A stretch of 64,000 bases of DNA from CAZBDU01 sp964490725 (GTDB taxonomy: Bacteria > Spirochaetota > Spirochaetia > SZUA-6 > DRHE01). The stretch is taken from positions 1-64,000 of the forward strand of contig CAZBDU010000003.1 in NCBI GenBank assembly GCA_964490725.1, given 5' to 3'. The notes below the pieces were generated by a model. That model was not told the origin of the DNA. It searched no databases and was given only the letters and a program-made list of their open reading frames with translations. The stretch's first letter is position 1; the number at the start of each line of letters is the position of its first letter. The position numbers and the translations under genes were made by a program. Below, in pieces: positions 28,889-37,737 of the stretch.

Positions 28889-29953
28889 TCACCATGCCAC
28901 GCGCAGACCCACTGCCGGCGCGCGCGCCGGCAGGAGGGTGAGCTGCAGGGCCGGCCGGGCCGCCTCCTCCTGCGCAGCCTCCGCTCCCCGCGGCTCGCCG
29001 ATCAGGGAGACCGTCACCGAGGACAGCAGGCAGAGCAGGAGCGCCGGAATCGTGGAGTCGGTTCCCGCCAGGGCGCTCACCCCCCAACCGGCCAGGCTCC
29101 CCGCCAACCCGGCGCCCAAGGTCAACAGCAGGGAGCCGGAGTGGCGCTGGAAGCGGTCCGCCAGGACCACCCCGGTGGAGCAGGCCAGGGGGATGGCCGC
29201 GATCCAGTCCAGCGGGGCTCCGGTGAAGGTGCCGGCCACCAACGCCCCGAAGCTCGCCCGGTCGGACTCCAGCAGCGGGACCTGGAAACGGGCCGAGAGA
29301 TAGAGGAGCTCTCCTATGAGCCCTCCCAGGACGCCGCCGCCGATCCGCCGCACCGCCACCCAGAAGGGCGTGGGCGCGAAGGGCCGCTCGGCTCTCTGGA
29401 GAGGGCGGTTTCTGATCCAGAAGCCGGCCACCGCTCCGACCGCCGGGGCGGTGAGAAGCACGTAGGTTCCTGCCTGCGGGTAGCCCGCCAGGTAGAGGGC
29501 CGCCCCGGCGGCCGCCCCGGCGTAGCTGAGCAGGACCGACAGCACCGTGCCCTTGCGTCCGATGGACTCCCCATAGCCCAGGACCCCGATGGAGCTGAAC
29601 AGCGGGGCCAGCAGGGCGGCGCTGGCGAGGAGGGTGTAGTGGGAGGTAAGGGTCATGCCCGTGGCGAAATCGATGCGCGCCGGGAGGTAGAACAGGGGGT
29701 ACACCAGGACCGCGCTGAGCGTGTCCGCCACGACCAGCATCAGCGTGTTCGCAGCCAGGCCGCCGGCCAGCCCGGCCAGGGGCGGAAGGACCCACCGCTC
29801 CCATGCCGGCGGAGGCGGGCCGGCGCCAGCCGAGCCCCACGCTAGGCCGGTCAGCCCGGCCGACCCCGCAGGAGCGCCCGCCTCCTGCGCGTGTGCAACG
29901 GTGCTCAGACACAGAGCCAGAAACAGGGCTGCAACGACCAGGGGCACCTTCAT
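28889..29953 (-). CDS. Polytopic membrane protein of unknown function with signal peptide
   Basis: A 354-residue protein with an N-terminal signal (MKVPLVVAALFLALCLSTVAHA) followed by some eight or more Ala/Gly/Leu-rich hydrophobic segments. I do not recognise a family. The ATG at 29953 has an excellent AGGAGGG site; a longer in-frame start 90 bases upstream would bury the signal peptide. It converges on kbl, and its upstream side borders gene fragments. The alternation of small hydrophobic helices could be a membrane channel or assembly factor, but nothing specific supports this. Confidence 0.6.
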   Translation of the reverse strand: MKVPLVVAALFLALCLSTVAHAQEAGAPAGSAGLTGLAWGSAGAGPPPPAWERWVLPPLAGLAGGLAANTLMLVVADTLSAVLVYPLFYLPARIDFATGMTLTSHYTLLASAALLAPLFSSIGVLGYGESIGRKGTVLSVLLSYAGAAAGAALYLAGYPQAGTYVLLTAPAVGAVAGFWIRNRPLQRAERPFAPTPFWVAVRRIGGGVLGGLIGELLYLSARFQVPLLESDRASFGALVAGTFTGAPLDWIAAIPLACSTGVVLADRFQRHSGSLLLTLGAGLAGSLAGWGVSALAGTDSTIPALLLCLLSSVTVSLIGEPRGAEAAQEEAARPALQLTLLPARAPAVGLRVAW

Positions 29954-30097
29954 GGAAGCCCTCCTTTGTCTGCCATCATTGTAGCACGGGCAGCACGGCG
30001 TCCCTCGCGGTTCGTTCTCATGCTGACCCGTCTGGTTGCACAACGCGGCCCGATCGAGCAGCGCGAAGGTCCGCTTCCCGGTGGAGCCGGAATCCGC

Positions 30098-30345
30098 TCA
30101 CCGTCCCAGCAGCAGCGAGCGGAGGGACACGGGCACGATTCTCGGGTCTGGAACGGTGACTTCCTCTGGCATCGTGACAAGTACGCCGAAGGGTGCGTTG
30201 TAGTGGGTCCTTTCGAGGAACGAACGGAGCCCCAGGGTGTCACGGTGGGCATCGATCCGCCTGCGGTACTTCACCTCGACGGGGATGCGCTTCTCGCCGA
30301 TGGTCAGCACGAAGTCGATCTCGGGCTCCGTTCCCGGCGCGGAAG
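30098..30345 (-). pseudogene. C-terminal fragment of an AAA ATPase with DUF4143
   Basis: In one minus-strand frame the sequence reads TEPEIDFVLTIGEKRIPVEV, then GLRSFLERTHYNAPFGVLVT and SLRSLLLGR. This is the restriction-endonuclease-like C-terminus typical of AAA ATPases with a DUF4143 domain. About 80 of the usual 380-400 residues remain; the upstream part runs into unrelated sequence near 30345. It is a dead remnant. Such genes are frequent mobile cargo. Confidence 0.6.
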
Positions 30346-30452
30346 GGCGCGGACTGGAAGGCGAGCTCTCTGCCCCGACCGCGGGAGCCGGTGAGCGCCC
30401 CTGCCGCCAGGGTGCAGCTGTTTCTCACGGACTTTCCCCTTGCGGGCGCTGG

Positions 30453-30864
30453 GTGCGTTCGGATGGGATCGTGCTGGACCTCTCGGGCCGCAACCGGCTG
30501 GGCTACGAGGCGGCGGTGATGGTTCCTTCCGGCAGCGCCACCGGCGCCAAGCTGGGCTTCTTCAAGCGCCTGTCCTCCAACACCAGCACAGACTTCAACT
30601 CCCTGTACCTGAGGCCGGGTCAGGAGATCGGGGCAGCAGGTTCGGTGGGTCAGGGCACCGGGGTGCAATGCCTGGCCGACCGCTGGTACCTGGTGCGGGT
30701 AGAGCTGGACTACACCTCTCTGACCATGGACGTCTGGATCGACAGCGTCAGGGTGATCGAAGACCTTCCCGCCGCGACCCCGGGAAGACTCCAACACCTT
30801 CTTCGTCTCGACGATCTACGGGGCCGGCGGCATCGTCTACTTCGACGCTGTCTCCATCTACTAG
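30453..30864 (+). pseudogene. Fragment of a lectin/LamG-like beta-sandwich domain, frameshifted
   Basis: The frame from 30453 reads SDGIVLDLSGRNRLGYEAAV, WYLVRVELDYTSLTMDVWID and SVRVIEDLPAATP, the strand pattern of a concanavalin A-like wall-binding domain. After CCCCGGGA (30778-30784) it leaves frame. Removing one G restores TPEDSNTFFVSTIYGAGGIV and YFDAVSIY followed by a stop at 30862-30864. It is thus a C-terminal fragment of a larger surface protein, carrying a one-base insertion, lying back to back with the DUF4143 remnant. Confidence 0.5.
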
Positions 30865-31073
30865 CGCCGGTCCGTTGCGGGTGAGGCTCCCGCGGCCGTA
30901 CGCTCCTCACTGCCCGGGGTGAAAGGGGTTGACGATCCGGGTGCCGTCGATCTCCAGTCCCGCCGGCGGGTCCTCGGAGAGCGGGACCTGCGCCTGGGAG
31001 ATGTTGGCGGCGGCCACGGGCCCGCAGGGCGCGGTGGGCGCCCGCGGGGCGCGGCCGGGGGGGGAGGCTCCGC

Positions 31074-32795
31074 TCAGCCGGTGACCGCGCCCAGGCTGGC
31101 CGAGGAGACCAGGCGGGCGTACTTGGCCAGCGCTCCGCTGGCGTAGCGGGCGGGCCTGGGCTGCCAGGCGCTGCGCCGCAGGGCCAGCTCCTCCTCCGGC
31201 ACCGCCACCTCCAGCAGCTTGCGCCGGGAGTCGATGGTGACCGTCTCCCCTTCCCGGATCAGCGCCAGGGGGCCCCCCCGCTGGGCTTCCGGCGCCACGT
31301 GGCCCACCACCATGCCGTGGCTGCCGCCGGAGAAGCGCCCGTCGGTGATCAGCGCCACCTCCCCGATCAGTCCCGCCCCGGCGATGGCCGAGGTGGGGCC
31401 CAGCATCTCCCGCATCCCCGGGCCGCCTCGTGGTCCCTCGTAGCGGATCACCACCACGTCGCCGCTTCGGATGCCACCGGAGAGGATGGCCTGCAGGGCC
31501 TCCTCCTCGGCTTCGAAGATCCGGGCCGGTCCCGAGTGCACCACCTCCTGCAGGCCGCAGGTCTTCAGCACCGCCCCCTCGGGCGCCAGGTTGCCCTTCA
31601 GGACCACGATGGGACCGGTTGGCTTCACGGGGTCTTCGAAGGGGTGGATCACCTCCTGGCCGGCAAGGCTCACCTCCAGGTCGCGGAGGTTCTCCGCCAC
31701 GCTGGCCCCGGTGACGGTCAGGCACTCCCCGTGCAGGAGCCCGCGCTCCAGGAGCATCTTCATGACCAGCCGCACTCCTCCCGCCTGGTGCAGGTCGCTC
31801 ATCACGTAGCGGCCGGCCGGCTTCAGATCGCAGAGGATGGGGGTGGAGTCGGAGAAGCCGTTGAACTCGTCGATGGTCAGGGGCACCTCCGCCTCCCGGG
31901 CCAGGGCCAGCAGGTGGAGCACCGCGTTGGTCGAGCCCCCCACGGCCATCACCACCCGGATAGCGTTCTCGAAGGCCTCCCGGGTCATGATGTCCCGGGG
32001 CCGGATGCCCCGCCGCAGCAGCTCCATGAGGGCTCTGCCCGCGCGTCCCAGGTCGGCCTGCCTGGCCGGATCCACCGCCGGGATGGAGGCGCTTCCGGGC
32101 AGGCTCATGCCGATGGCCTCCATGGCCGCGGCCATGGTGTTGGCGGTGTACATGCCGCCGCAGGCCCCCGGGCCCGGGCAGGCGCTGCACTCGATGCCGT
32201 GGCGCTCCTCCTCGCCCATCCTGCCGGCGCTGAAGGCGCCCACCGCCTCGAAGGCGCTCACGATGTCCACAGGCTTTCCCCGGTACTCCCCGGGCAGGAT
32301 CGTGCCGCCATAGACGAAGATCGCCGGCCGGTCGAGCCGCGCCAGGGCCATGACGGTGCCGGGGATGGTCTTGTCGCAGCCGCCGATCCCCAGAAGCGCG
32401 TCCATCTGGTGACCCCGCGCGGTGAGCTCGATCACGTCGGCGATCACGTCGCGGCTCACCAGGGAGCATTTCATGCCCTCGTGTCCCATGGCCATGCCGT
32501 CGGTGACCACGAAGGTGTTGAAGGTGAGCGCCGCCGCTCCGTCCTCCCGCAGCGCCGCCTTGGCGACGGCGGCCAGGTCGTCCAGATGGCAGTTGCAGGG
32601 GGTGAGCTCGCTCCCGGCGGAGGCCACACCCACGAAGGGCTTCCCGAAGTCCTGGTCTTCGAAGCCCACGGCGCGCAGCATGGCGCGGTTCGGGGTGCGC
32701 TCCACCCCCCCGGTCATGATCCGGCTCTGGCGGTTGAGGGCGGAGGCCTCCGGCGCTGCGCCTCCCGGGTTTGCGGAATCGCTCTTCTTTTTCAC
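31074..32795 (-). CDS. ilvD: Dihydroxy-acid dehydratase
   Basis: Dehydrates 2,3-dihydroxy-isovalerate and -methylvalerate to the 2-keto acids of valine and isoleucine; an iron-sulfur enzyme. The 573 residues include the cluster cysteines in SELTPCNCHLDDLA, IGGCDKTIPGTVMAL and ACPGPGACGGMYTANTMAAA, and C-terminal GRFSGGSHGMVVGHVAPEA. GTG at 32795 overlaps the leuD stop. Last gene of the ilvB-ilvN-leuC-leuD-ilvD operon. Confidence 0.96.
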   Translation of the reverse strand: MKKKSDSANPGGAAPEASALNRQSRIMTGGVERTPNRAMLRAVGFEDQDFGKPFVGVASAGSELTPCNCHLDDLAAVAKAALREDGAAALTFNTFVVTDGMAMGHEGMKCSLVSRDVIADVIELTARGHQMDALLGIGGCDKTIPGTVMALARLDRPAIFVYGGTILPGEYRGKPVDIVSAFEAVGAFSAGRMGEEERHGIECSACPGPGACGGMYTANTMAAAMEAIGMSLPGSASIPAVDPARQADLGRAGRALMELLRRGIRPRDIMTREAFENAIRVVMAVGGSTNAVLHLLALAREAEVPLTIDEFNGFSDSTPILCDLKPAGRYVMSDLHQAGGVRLVMKMLLERGLLHGECLTVTGASVAENLRDLEVSLAGQEVIHPFEDPVKPTGPIVVLKGNLAPEGAVLKTCGLQEVVHSGPARIFEAEEEALQAILSGGIRSGDVVVIRYEGPRGGPGMREMLGPTSAIAGAGLIGEVALITDGRFSGGSHGMVVGHVAPEAQRGGPLALIREGETVTIDSRRKLLEVAVPEEELALRRSAWQPRPARYASGALAKYARLVSSASLGAVTG

Positions 32796-33427
32796 GCCGC
32801 CCCCTGGGGATAAGGGAAGTCCCGAATGTAGGGAATCCGTTCCGCAGTCCTGGCAATCTCCTCCCTGCCGGCCAGCAGAGTGGCCGCGGTGTCCCAGGTT
32901 CCGGAGAGCAGGACCTGCCGCTGCGCCGGGGCCAGCTCGAAGGCCAGGCGCTCCCCCCCCGCCGTGACGGCGCCTGCCTCCAGGTCCACCACCAGCTCGG
33001 TGTCCGGTCTGGCCTGCACCATCTCCATGAGCCGTTCCACCTCCCCGCGGCCCATCCGGGCGGTGGGAATGCCCAGGGCCGTGCAGTTGCCGGCAAAGAT
33101 CTCCGCGAAGGATTCCCCCAGGATGGCGTGGATTCCCCAGCGCATGAGCGCCTGCGGGGCGTGCTCCCGGGAGGAGCCGCAACCGAAGTTCTCGTTCACC
33201 AGCAGGATGGAGGCCCCTTGGAAGCGCGGATCGTTCATGGGGTGCTCCCTGGGTTTGCCGTCCGCATCGAAGCGCTCGTCCTCGAAGGCGTGCTTTCCCA
33301 TCTCCTGGAAGGTGATCTCCTTCAGGAAGCGGGCCGGGATGATGCGATCGGTGTCAATGTCGTTGCCCGGAATCGGGATACCCCGTCCGGCGACCCTGGT
33401 GACAGCGGCGTCGAGGTTACTGGGCAT
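32792..33427 (-). CDS. leuD: 3-isopropylmalate dehydratase small subunit
   Basis: Swivel-domain partner of LeuC in leucine synthesis. The 211 residues contain GNDIDTDRIIPARFLKEITF, ILLVNENFGCGSSREHAPQA and ESFAEIFAGNCTALGIP, all diagnostic. The start overlaps leuC by 11 bases and the stop overlaps ilvD, so the three are translated as a block. Confidence 0.96.
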   Translation of the reverse strand: MPSNLDAAVTRVAGRGIPIPGNDIDTDRIIPARFLKEITFQEMGKHAFEDERFDADGKPREHPMNDPRFQGASILLVNENFGCGSSREHAPQALMRWGIHAILGESFAEIFAGNCTALGIPTARMGRGEVERLMEMVQARPDTELVVDLEAGAVTAGGERLAFELAPAQRQVLLSGTWDTAATLLAGREEIARTAERIPYIRDFPYPQGAA

Positions 33428-34838
33428 GGACTTCCTCCCCGATCACGGTGCGTACGTCGGTGACCTCCCCCGCCAGTGCGGCCGCCGCCACCATGGCGGG
33501 GCTCATCAGCAGGGTCTTGCCGGCGGGGCTTCCCTGCCGGCCGATGAAGTTGCGGTTCGAGGAGCTGGCCGATACCTGGGCGCCCACCAGCACGTCCGGG
33601 TTCATGCCCAGGCACATGGAGCAGCCGGCGCCGCGCCACTCGAACCCGGCCTGCCGGAACACCTCCACCAGCCCTTCCCGTTCGGCCGCGGCGGCCACGT
33701 GCTTGCTCCCCGGCACCACCAGGGCCTTCACGCGGGGGGCCACTCTGCCGCGGCGCGCCACCCGTGCGGCCTCGCGCAGGTCACTGATGCGGCCGTTGGT
33801 GCAGGAGCCCACGAAGGCCACGTCGATCTTCTGCCCCCGGATGGGTGAGCCGGGGCTGAAGCCGGTGTGGGCGTAGGCCTTCTCCACCACCTCGCGCTCC
33901 TCGTTCTTCAGCGCTTCCGGCCTGGGCAGCTTCTGGTCCACCCCCACAGCCTGGCCCGGGTTGATCCCCCAGGCCACCATGGGCTGGAGGTCTTCGACGT
34001 CGAGCCGGTAGAGGTCGTCGTAGTCCGCATCCGGGTCGGAGGCGATCTGGCGCCAGAAGTCCACCGCCCGGTTGAAGTCCGCCCCCTGGGGGGCGAAGGG
34101 CCGGCCTTTCAGATAGTCGAAGGTGGTTTCGTCGGGGTTGACGTAGCCCACCCGGGCGCCGCCCTCGATGGTCATGTTGCAGATCGTCAGGCGGGCCTCC
34201 ATCGAGAGGTTCTCGATGGTGGGGCCGGCGTACTCGTAGGCGTAGCCGATCCCGCCCTTCACCCCCAGCTCGGCTATGATCTTCAGGATAATGTCCTTGG
34301 AGTAAACCCCCGGGGGCAGCTCGCCTCTGACCTCGATGCGGCGCACCTTCACCCGGTTCATGGCCAGGGTTTGCGTGGCCAGCACGTCGCGCACCTGAGA
34401 GGTGCCGATGCCGAAGGCGATGGCCCCCAGGGCCCCGTGCGTGGAGGTGTGGGAGTCCCCGCAGGCGATGGTCATCCCGGGCTGGCTCAAGGCCAGCTCC
34501 GGGCCGATGATGTGCACGATTCCCTGGTCCGCCGTGTTCAGGCTGAAGAAGCGCAGGCCATACTGCCGGCAGTTGGTCTCCAGGGCGGCCATCATCTGCT
34601 CGGCCAGGCGGTCCCGGAAGGGACGGCTCTGGTCCTTCGTGGGGACGATGTGGTCCACCGTGGCGAAGGTTCGCCAGGGGTACAGCACCGGAAGGCCCCG
34701 CTCCCGCAGCATGTGAAAGGCCTGGGGGGAGGTGACCTCGTGCACCAGGTGCAGCCCGATGAACAGCTGGTCGTGCCCGGAAGGCAGGGTGCGGACCTTG
34801 TGCAGGTTCCACACCTTGTTGAGAAGGTTCGTTCCCAT
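33417..34838 (-). CDS. leuC: 3-isopropylmalate dehydratase large subunit
   Basis: The aconitase-fold catalytic subunit isomerises 2- to 3-isopropylmalate. The 473-residue protein has the [4Fe-4S] ligands in FVGSCTNGRISDLREAA and GAGCSMCLGMNPDVL, with ACGDSHTSTHGALGAIAFGI and SNRNFIGRQGSPAG. It lies 23 bases after ilvN. leuA and leuB are not in this operon. Confidence 0.96.
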   Translation of the reverse strand: MGTNLLNKVWNLHKVRTLPSGHDQLFIGLHLVHEVTSPQAFHMLRERGLPVLYPWRTFATVDHIVPTKDQSRPFRDRLAEQMMAALETNCRQYGLRFFSLNTADQGIVHIIGPELALSQPGMTIACGDSHTSTHGALGAIAFGIGTSQVRDVLATQTLAMNRVKVRRIEVRGELPPGVYSKDIILKIIAELGVKGGIGYAYEYAGPTIENLSMEARLTICNMTIEGGARVGYVNPDETTFDYLKGRPFAPQGADFNRAVDFWRQIASDPDADYDDLYRLDVEDLQPMVAWGINPGQAVGVDQKLPRPEALKNEEREVVEKAYAHTGFSPGSPIRGQKIDVAFVGSCTNGRISDLREAARVARRGRVAPRVKALVVPGSKHVAAAAEREGLVEVFRQAGFEWRGAGCSMCLGMNPDVLVGAQVSASSSNRNFIGRQGSPAGKTLLMSPAMVAAAALAGEVTDVRTVIGEEVHAQ

Positions 34839-34861
34839 CGAGTCCTCTTCTTTGTCGATGC

Positions 34862-35398
34862 TCAGTAGGTGGTCTCTTCGCCCCCGGCGATCAGCACGCG
34901 TCCGGTGCGCACCATCTCCAGGATGCCGTACTGGTCCAGCAGCCGGTGCAGCGCATCCACCCGCTCGGTCTCACCAGTAATCTGCAGGGTAAGGGTGGTC
35001 TCGGTCAAGTTGATGGCATCGCATCTGAACACGTGGGCGATCTGCAGGATTTCGTTGCGCGTCTCGTTGGTGCAGCGCACCTTGATCAGCGCCAGCTCCC
35101 GCTCGATGACGTCATCCCCCACGTGATCCTTGGCGTGCACCACGTCCACCAGCTTGTTGAGCTGCTTCAGGATCTGGTCCAGGGTCTTCTGGTCGCCGGA
35201 GGCGGCGATGGTCATGTGCGAGAAGGCGGGGTCGTGTCCCTCGGAGACCACCAGGCTGTCGATGTTGAAGCCCCGCCGCGCGAAGACCAGGGCGATGCGG
35301 ATGAGCACCCCGGGCTTGTTGGAGACGTAGAGACTGATGGTGTGCTTGTTGAGGATCGTCGCGGTCCGTTCCCGCCCGGCCACCTGGTTCCCGCTCAT
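34862..35398 (-). CDS. ilvN: Acetolactate synthase small regulatory subunit
   Basis: The 178-residue ACT-domain protein (HTISLYVSNKPGVLIRIALV, FARRGFNIDSLVVSEG) binds valine and activates and feedback-regulates IlvB. The C-terminal half (LALIKVRCTNETRNEILQIA) is the usual second domain. The ATG overlaps the ilvB stop (ATGA), coupling the two subunits. Confidence 0.95.
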   Translation of the reverse strand: MSGNQVAGRERTATILNKHTISLYVSNKPGVLIRIALVFARRGFNIDSLVVSEGHDPAFSHMTIAASGDQKTLDQILKQLNKLVDVVHAKDHVGDDVIERELALIKVRCTNETRNEILQIAHVFRCDAINLTETTLTLQITGETERVDALHRLLDQYGILEMVRTGRVLIAGGEETTY

Positions 35399-37158
35399 TG
35401 CTTCCTCCTCTTCTGGCGGGGCGGCTCCAGGATCATGTCCTTCATTCCGGCCCCTGCCGGGATCATGGGGAACACGTTGTCCTGCTTCTCCACCTGGGCG
35501 TCGATCAGGCAGGGTCCGTCCCGGTACTCCAGCGCCATTCTCAGAATGCGCCGCACGTCGGCGCTGCGCCGGATGCGGAACCCCCTGCATCCGTAGCTCT
35601 CCGCCAGCTTGACGAAGTCGGGGCTGCCCGTGAGGTCCACCCCGGAGAGCCGGTTGGCGTAGAACAGGTTCTGCCACTGGCGCACCATTCCCAGGTAGCG
35701 GTTGTTGACGATCACCACCTTGAGGGGAAGCTTCTCGTTGCAGGCGGTGGCCAGCTCGCTCATGGTCATCTGGAAGCCGCCGTCCCCCACGATCGCCACC
35801 ACCGTCTTGTCCGGGCGGGCCATCTGGGCGCCGATGGCCGCCGGAAAGCCGAAGCCCATGGTCCCGGCCCCTCCCGAGGAGATCCAGTGGAAGCGATGGT
35901 CCGTGCGGTAGAACTGCGCGGCCCACATCTGGTGCTGCCCCACGTCGGTGGTGACGATGGCCTGGCCCTCGGTGAGCTTGTAGAGCTCGTCGATGACGTG
36001 CTGCGCCTTGAGCTTGCCCTCCTTGCGGTACGACAGGGGGTACTGCTTCTTCCAGCGCGCGACCTGCCGCAGCCACTCAGCCGTGTCCCCCTTCTTGGCT
36101 ACCGCAGCCAGGCTTTCCGCGACGCGCCGGGCGTCTCCAACGATCGCGCAGTCCACCTGGATCACCTTGTTGATCTCGGCGGGATCGATGTCCACGTGGA
36201 TCTTGCGGGCATGGGGGCAGAAGTCCTCCACCTTGCCCACGATGCGGTCGTCCCAGCGGGAGCCCACAGACACGATCAGGTCGCAGTCCTGCACCGCCTT
36301 GTTGGCGTAGGCGGTGCCGTGCATGCCCAGCATGCCCAGGGACAGCTCATGGGTCTCCGGAAAGCAGCCCTTGCCGAGCAGGGTGTTGGTCACGGGCAGC
36401 TGCATCTTCTCCGCCAGGTAGCGGACCGCCTTGTCGGCGCCGGAGATCACCGCGCCGTGCCCCACCAGCAGCACCGGGCGCCTGGCCTGCTGGAGCAGCT
36501 CCGCCGCCAGCTCGATTCTCTCCGGGTCCCCCTCGTCGGGGATCCTGTATCCCGGCAGGTGGAAGGGTTCCTGGGCGGCGGGGTCGATGAGGGCGTTGGC
36601 CACGTCCTTGGGCATGTCGATCAACACCGGGCCGGGGCGGCCGGTCTGCGCCAGGTAGAATGCCTCCTGCACGATCCGCGGCACGTCTTCGGCCTGCTTG
36701 ACCAGGTAGGAGTGCTTCACCACGGGGAAGGAGATCCCCGACACGTCGGCCTCCTGGAAGGCGTCCATGCCCAGATTGTCGGTGGTCATCTGGCCGGTGA
36801 TGATGACCATCGGCACCGAGTCCATGTGCGCGGTCAGGATCCCGGTGATCGTGTTGGTGGCGCCGGGGCCGGAAGTCACCAGCACCACGCCGGGCTTGCC
36901 GGTGGCCCGGGCGTAGCCGTCGGCCATGTGGGTGGCCCCCTGCTCGTGGCGGGTCAGGATGTGCCGGATCGGCGAGTCCACCAGAACGTCGTAGATGGGA
37001 ATGGCTGCCCCCCCGGGGATGCCGAAGATATACTCGATCCCCTGCTTCTGGATGATCTCGACAATGACCTCGGCGGCTTTGCGCAGATTGACGGGCGGCT
37101 TCTGGACCTTCTCCGCCGCCGGGGGCGTTGGCGCGTGTTTCTGTTCAACGCTCGGCAT
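35395..37158 (-). CDS. ilvB: Acetolactate synthase large subunit
   Basis: Thiamine-diphosphate enzyme condensing pyruvate with pyruvate or 2-ketobutyrate, the first common step to branched-chain amino acids. The 587 residues show the N-terminal GIEYIFGIPGGAAIPIYDVL with catalytic Glu in the following RHEQGATHMADGYARATGKP, and the TPP/Mg motif GDGGFQMTMSELATACNEKL...NN. ATG at 37158 with AGGAG is chosen; an in-frame extension upstream crosses the promoter. First gene of the operon. Confidence 0.96.
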   Translation of the reverse strand: MPSVEQKHAPTPPAAEKVQKPPVNLRKAAEVIVEIIQKQGIEYIFGIPGGAAIPIYDVLVDSPIRHILTRHEQGATHMADGYARATGKPGVVLVTSGPGATNTITGILTAHMDSVPMVIITGQMTTDNLGMDAFQEADVSGISFPVVKHSYLVKQAEDVPRIVQEAFYLAQTGRPGPVLIDMPKDVANALIDPAAQEPFHLPGYRIPDEGDPERIELAAELLQQARRPVLLVGHGAVISGADKAVRYLAEKMQLPVTNTLLGKGCFPETHELSLGMLGMHGTAYANKAVQDCDLIVSVGSRWDDRIVGKVEDFCPHARKIHVDIDPAEINKVIQVDCAIVGDARRVAESLAAVAKKGDTAEWLRQVARWKKQYPLSYRKEGKLKAQHVIDELYKLTEGQAIVTTDVGQHQMWAAQFYRTDHRFHWISSGGAGTMGFGFPAAIGAQMARPDKTVVAIVGDGGFQMTMSELATACNEKLPLKVVIVNNRYLGMVRQWQNLFYANRLSGVDLTGSPDFVKLAESYGCRGFRIRRSADVRRILRMALEYRDGPCLIDAQVEKQDNVFPMIPAGAGMKDMILEPPRQKRRKQ

Positions 37159-37192
37159 GGCCTGGCTCCTTGGATACTTGGAATATCTGGCG

Positions 37193-37221
37193 AATATGCA
37201 GGTTTCAGGATGAATTGTCAA
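37193..37221 (-). promoter_or_regulatory. Promoter of the ilv-leu operon
   Basis: Minus strand: TTGACA (37221-37216), 17 bases, CATATT (37198-37193), about 35 bases before the ilvB start. The leader is too short for a T-box or a leucine attenuator between this promoter and ilvB. Confidence 0.6.
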
Positions 37222-37286
37222 GTGGGGGGCGTGCGCAACGTGAAAACTAACAGCCGAGAGGTGAAGTTGTGTCTTCTTCTGCCTGG

Positions 37287-37319
37287 TTGGGCCAAAAACA
37301 AACAAAAGGAAGGGCCCAA
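37287..37319. repeat. Inverted repeat TTGGGCC/GGCCCAA between the ilv and glp operons
   Basis: TTGGGCC (37287-37293) and GGCCCAA (37313-37319) flank a 19-base purine-rich spacer directly after the last gene of the glycerol operon. It may act as a weak terminator stem; there is no T run after it on the minus strand. Confidence 0.35.
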
Positions 37320-37320
37320 C

Positions 37321-37737
37321 TCAGCGTTCTGGATCGGAGGCCGTGAATTTACCGACGTCCAGGTCCGTGGCCAGGGGATCGCTCACCGAGCGCGTGGCTA
37401 CCAGGTCCACCCCGGTGCCTTCCAAGTTCGAAAGCAGGATCTGGCCCAGGCTGACGGGGGGGGAAACCTCCAGCGCGTAGGCCAGGCGCAGCACCGCCGG
37501 GATGCGCTCCCTGGGCAGTGCGGCGCTGCTCTTCACCGGCAGCCGGGCCAGCGGCCCGCAGGCCAGGCGCACCGTGGCGGTGAGCACCCGCCGCGGGGCG
37601 AGCACCTCTTCCCGTGCGTACTGCTCCCCCTTCGCGCAACGGTTGCCCTTCACTTCGATCCGCTCCTCCTGCTCCCAGCTCACCGCCAGGCGGCAGCCGA
37701 TGGGGCAGGAGATGCACACCAGCTCCCGCCGGCTCAT
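37321..37737 (-). CDS. DUF1667 family protein (zinc/iron-sulfur CxxC protein of glp operons)
   Basis: A 138-residue protein with an N-terminal CISCPIGCRLAVSW and GNRCAKGEQYAREE, four cysteines in the DUF1667 pattern, followed by a domain that ends near the stop. It is regularly encoded after the GlpA-like dehydrogenase and FAD oxidoreductase in firmicutes, Thermotoga and spirochaetes, where it probably carries electrons or a metal for the oxidase complex. The ATG overlaps the upstream oxidoreductase stop. Confidence 0.9.
   Translation of the reverse strand: MSRRELVCISCPIGCRLAVSWEQEERIEVKGNRCAKGEQYAREEVLAPRRVLTATVRLACGPLARLPVKSSAALPRERIPAVLRLAYALEVSPPVSLGQILLSNLEGTGVDLVATRSVSDPLATDLDVGKFTASDPER

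Noticed and set aside
30907..31030. Minus-strand frame ending LEIDGTRIVNPFHPGQ before ilvD
   Set aside because: It looks faintly protein-like, but is only about 36 codons from a GTG, has no ribosome site and I recognise no family. Left unannotated; could be a remnant.
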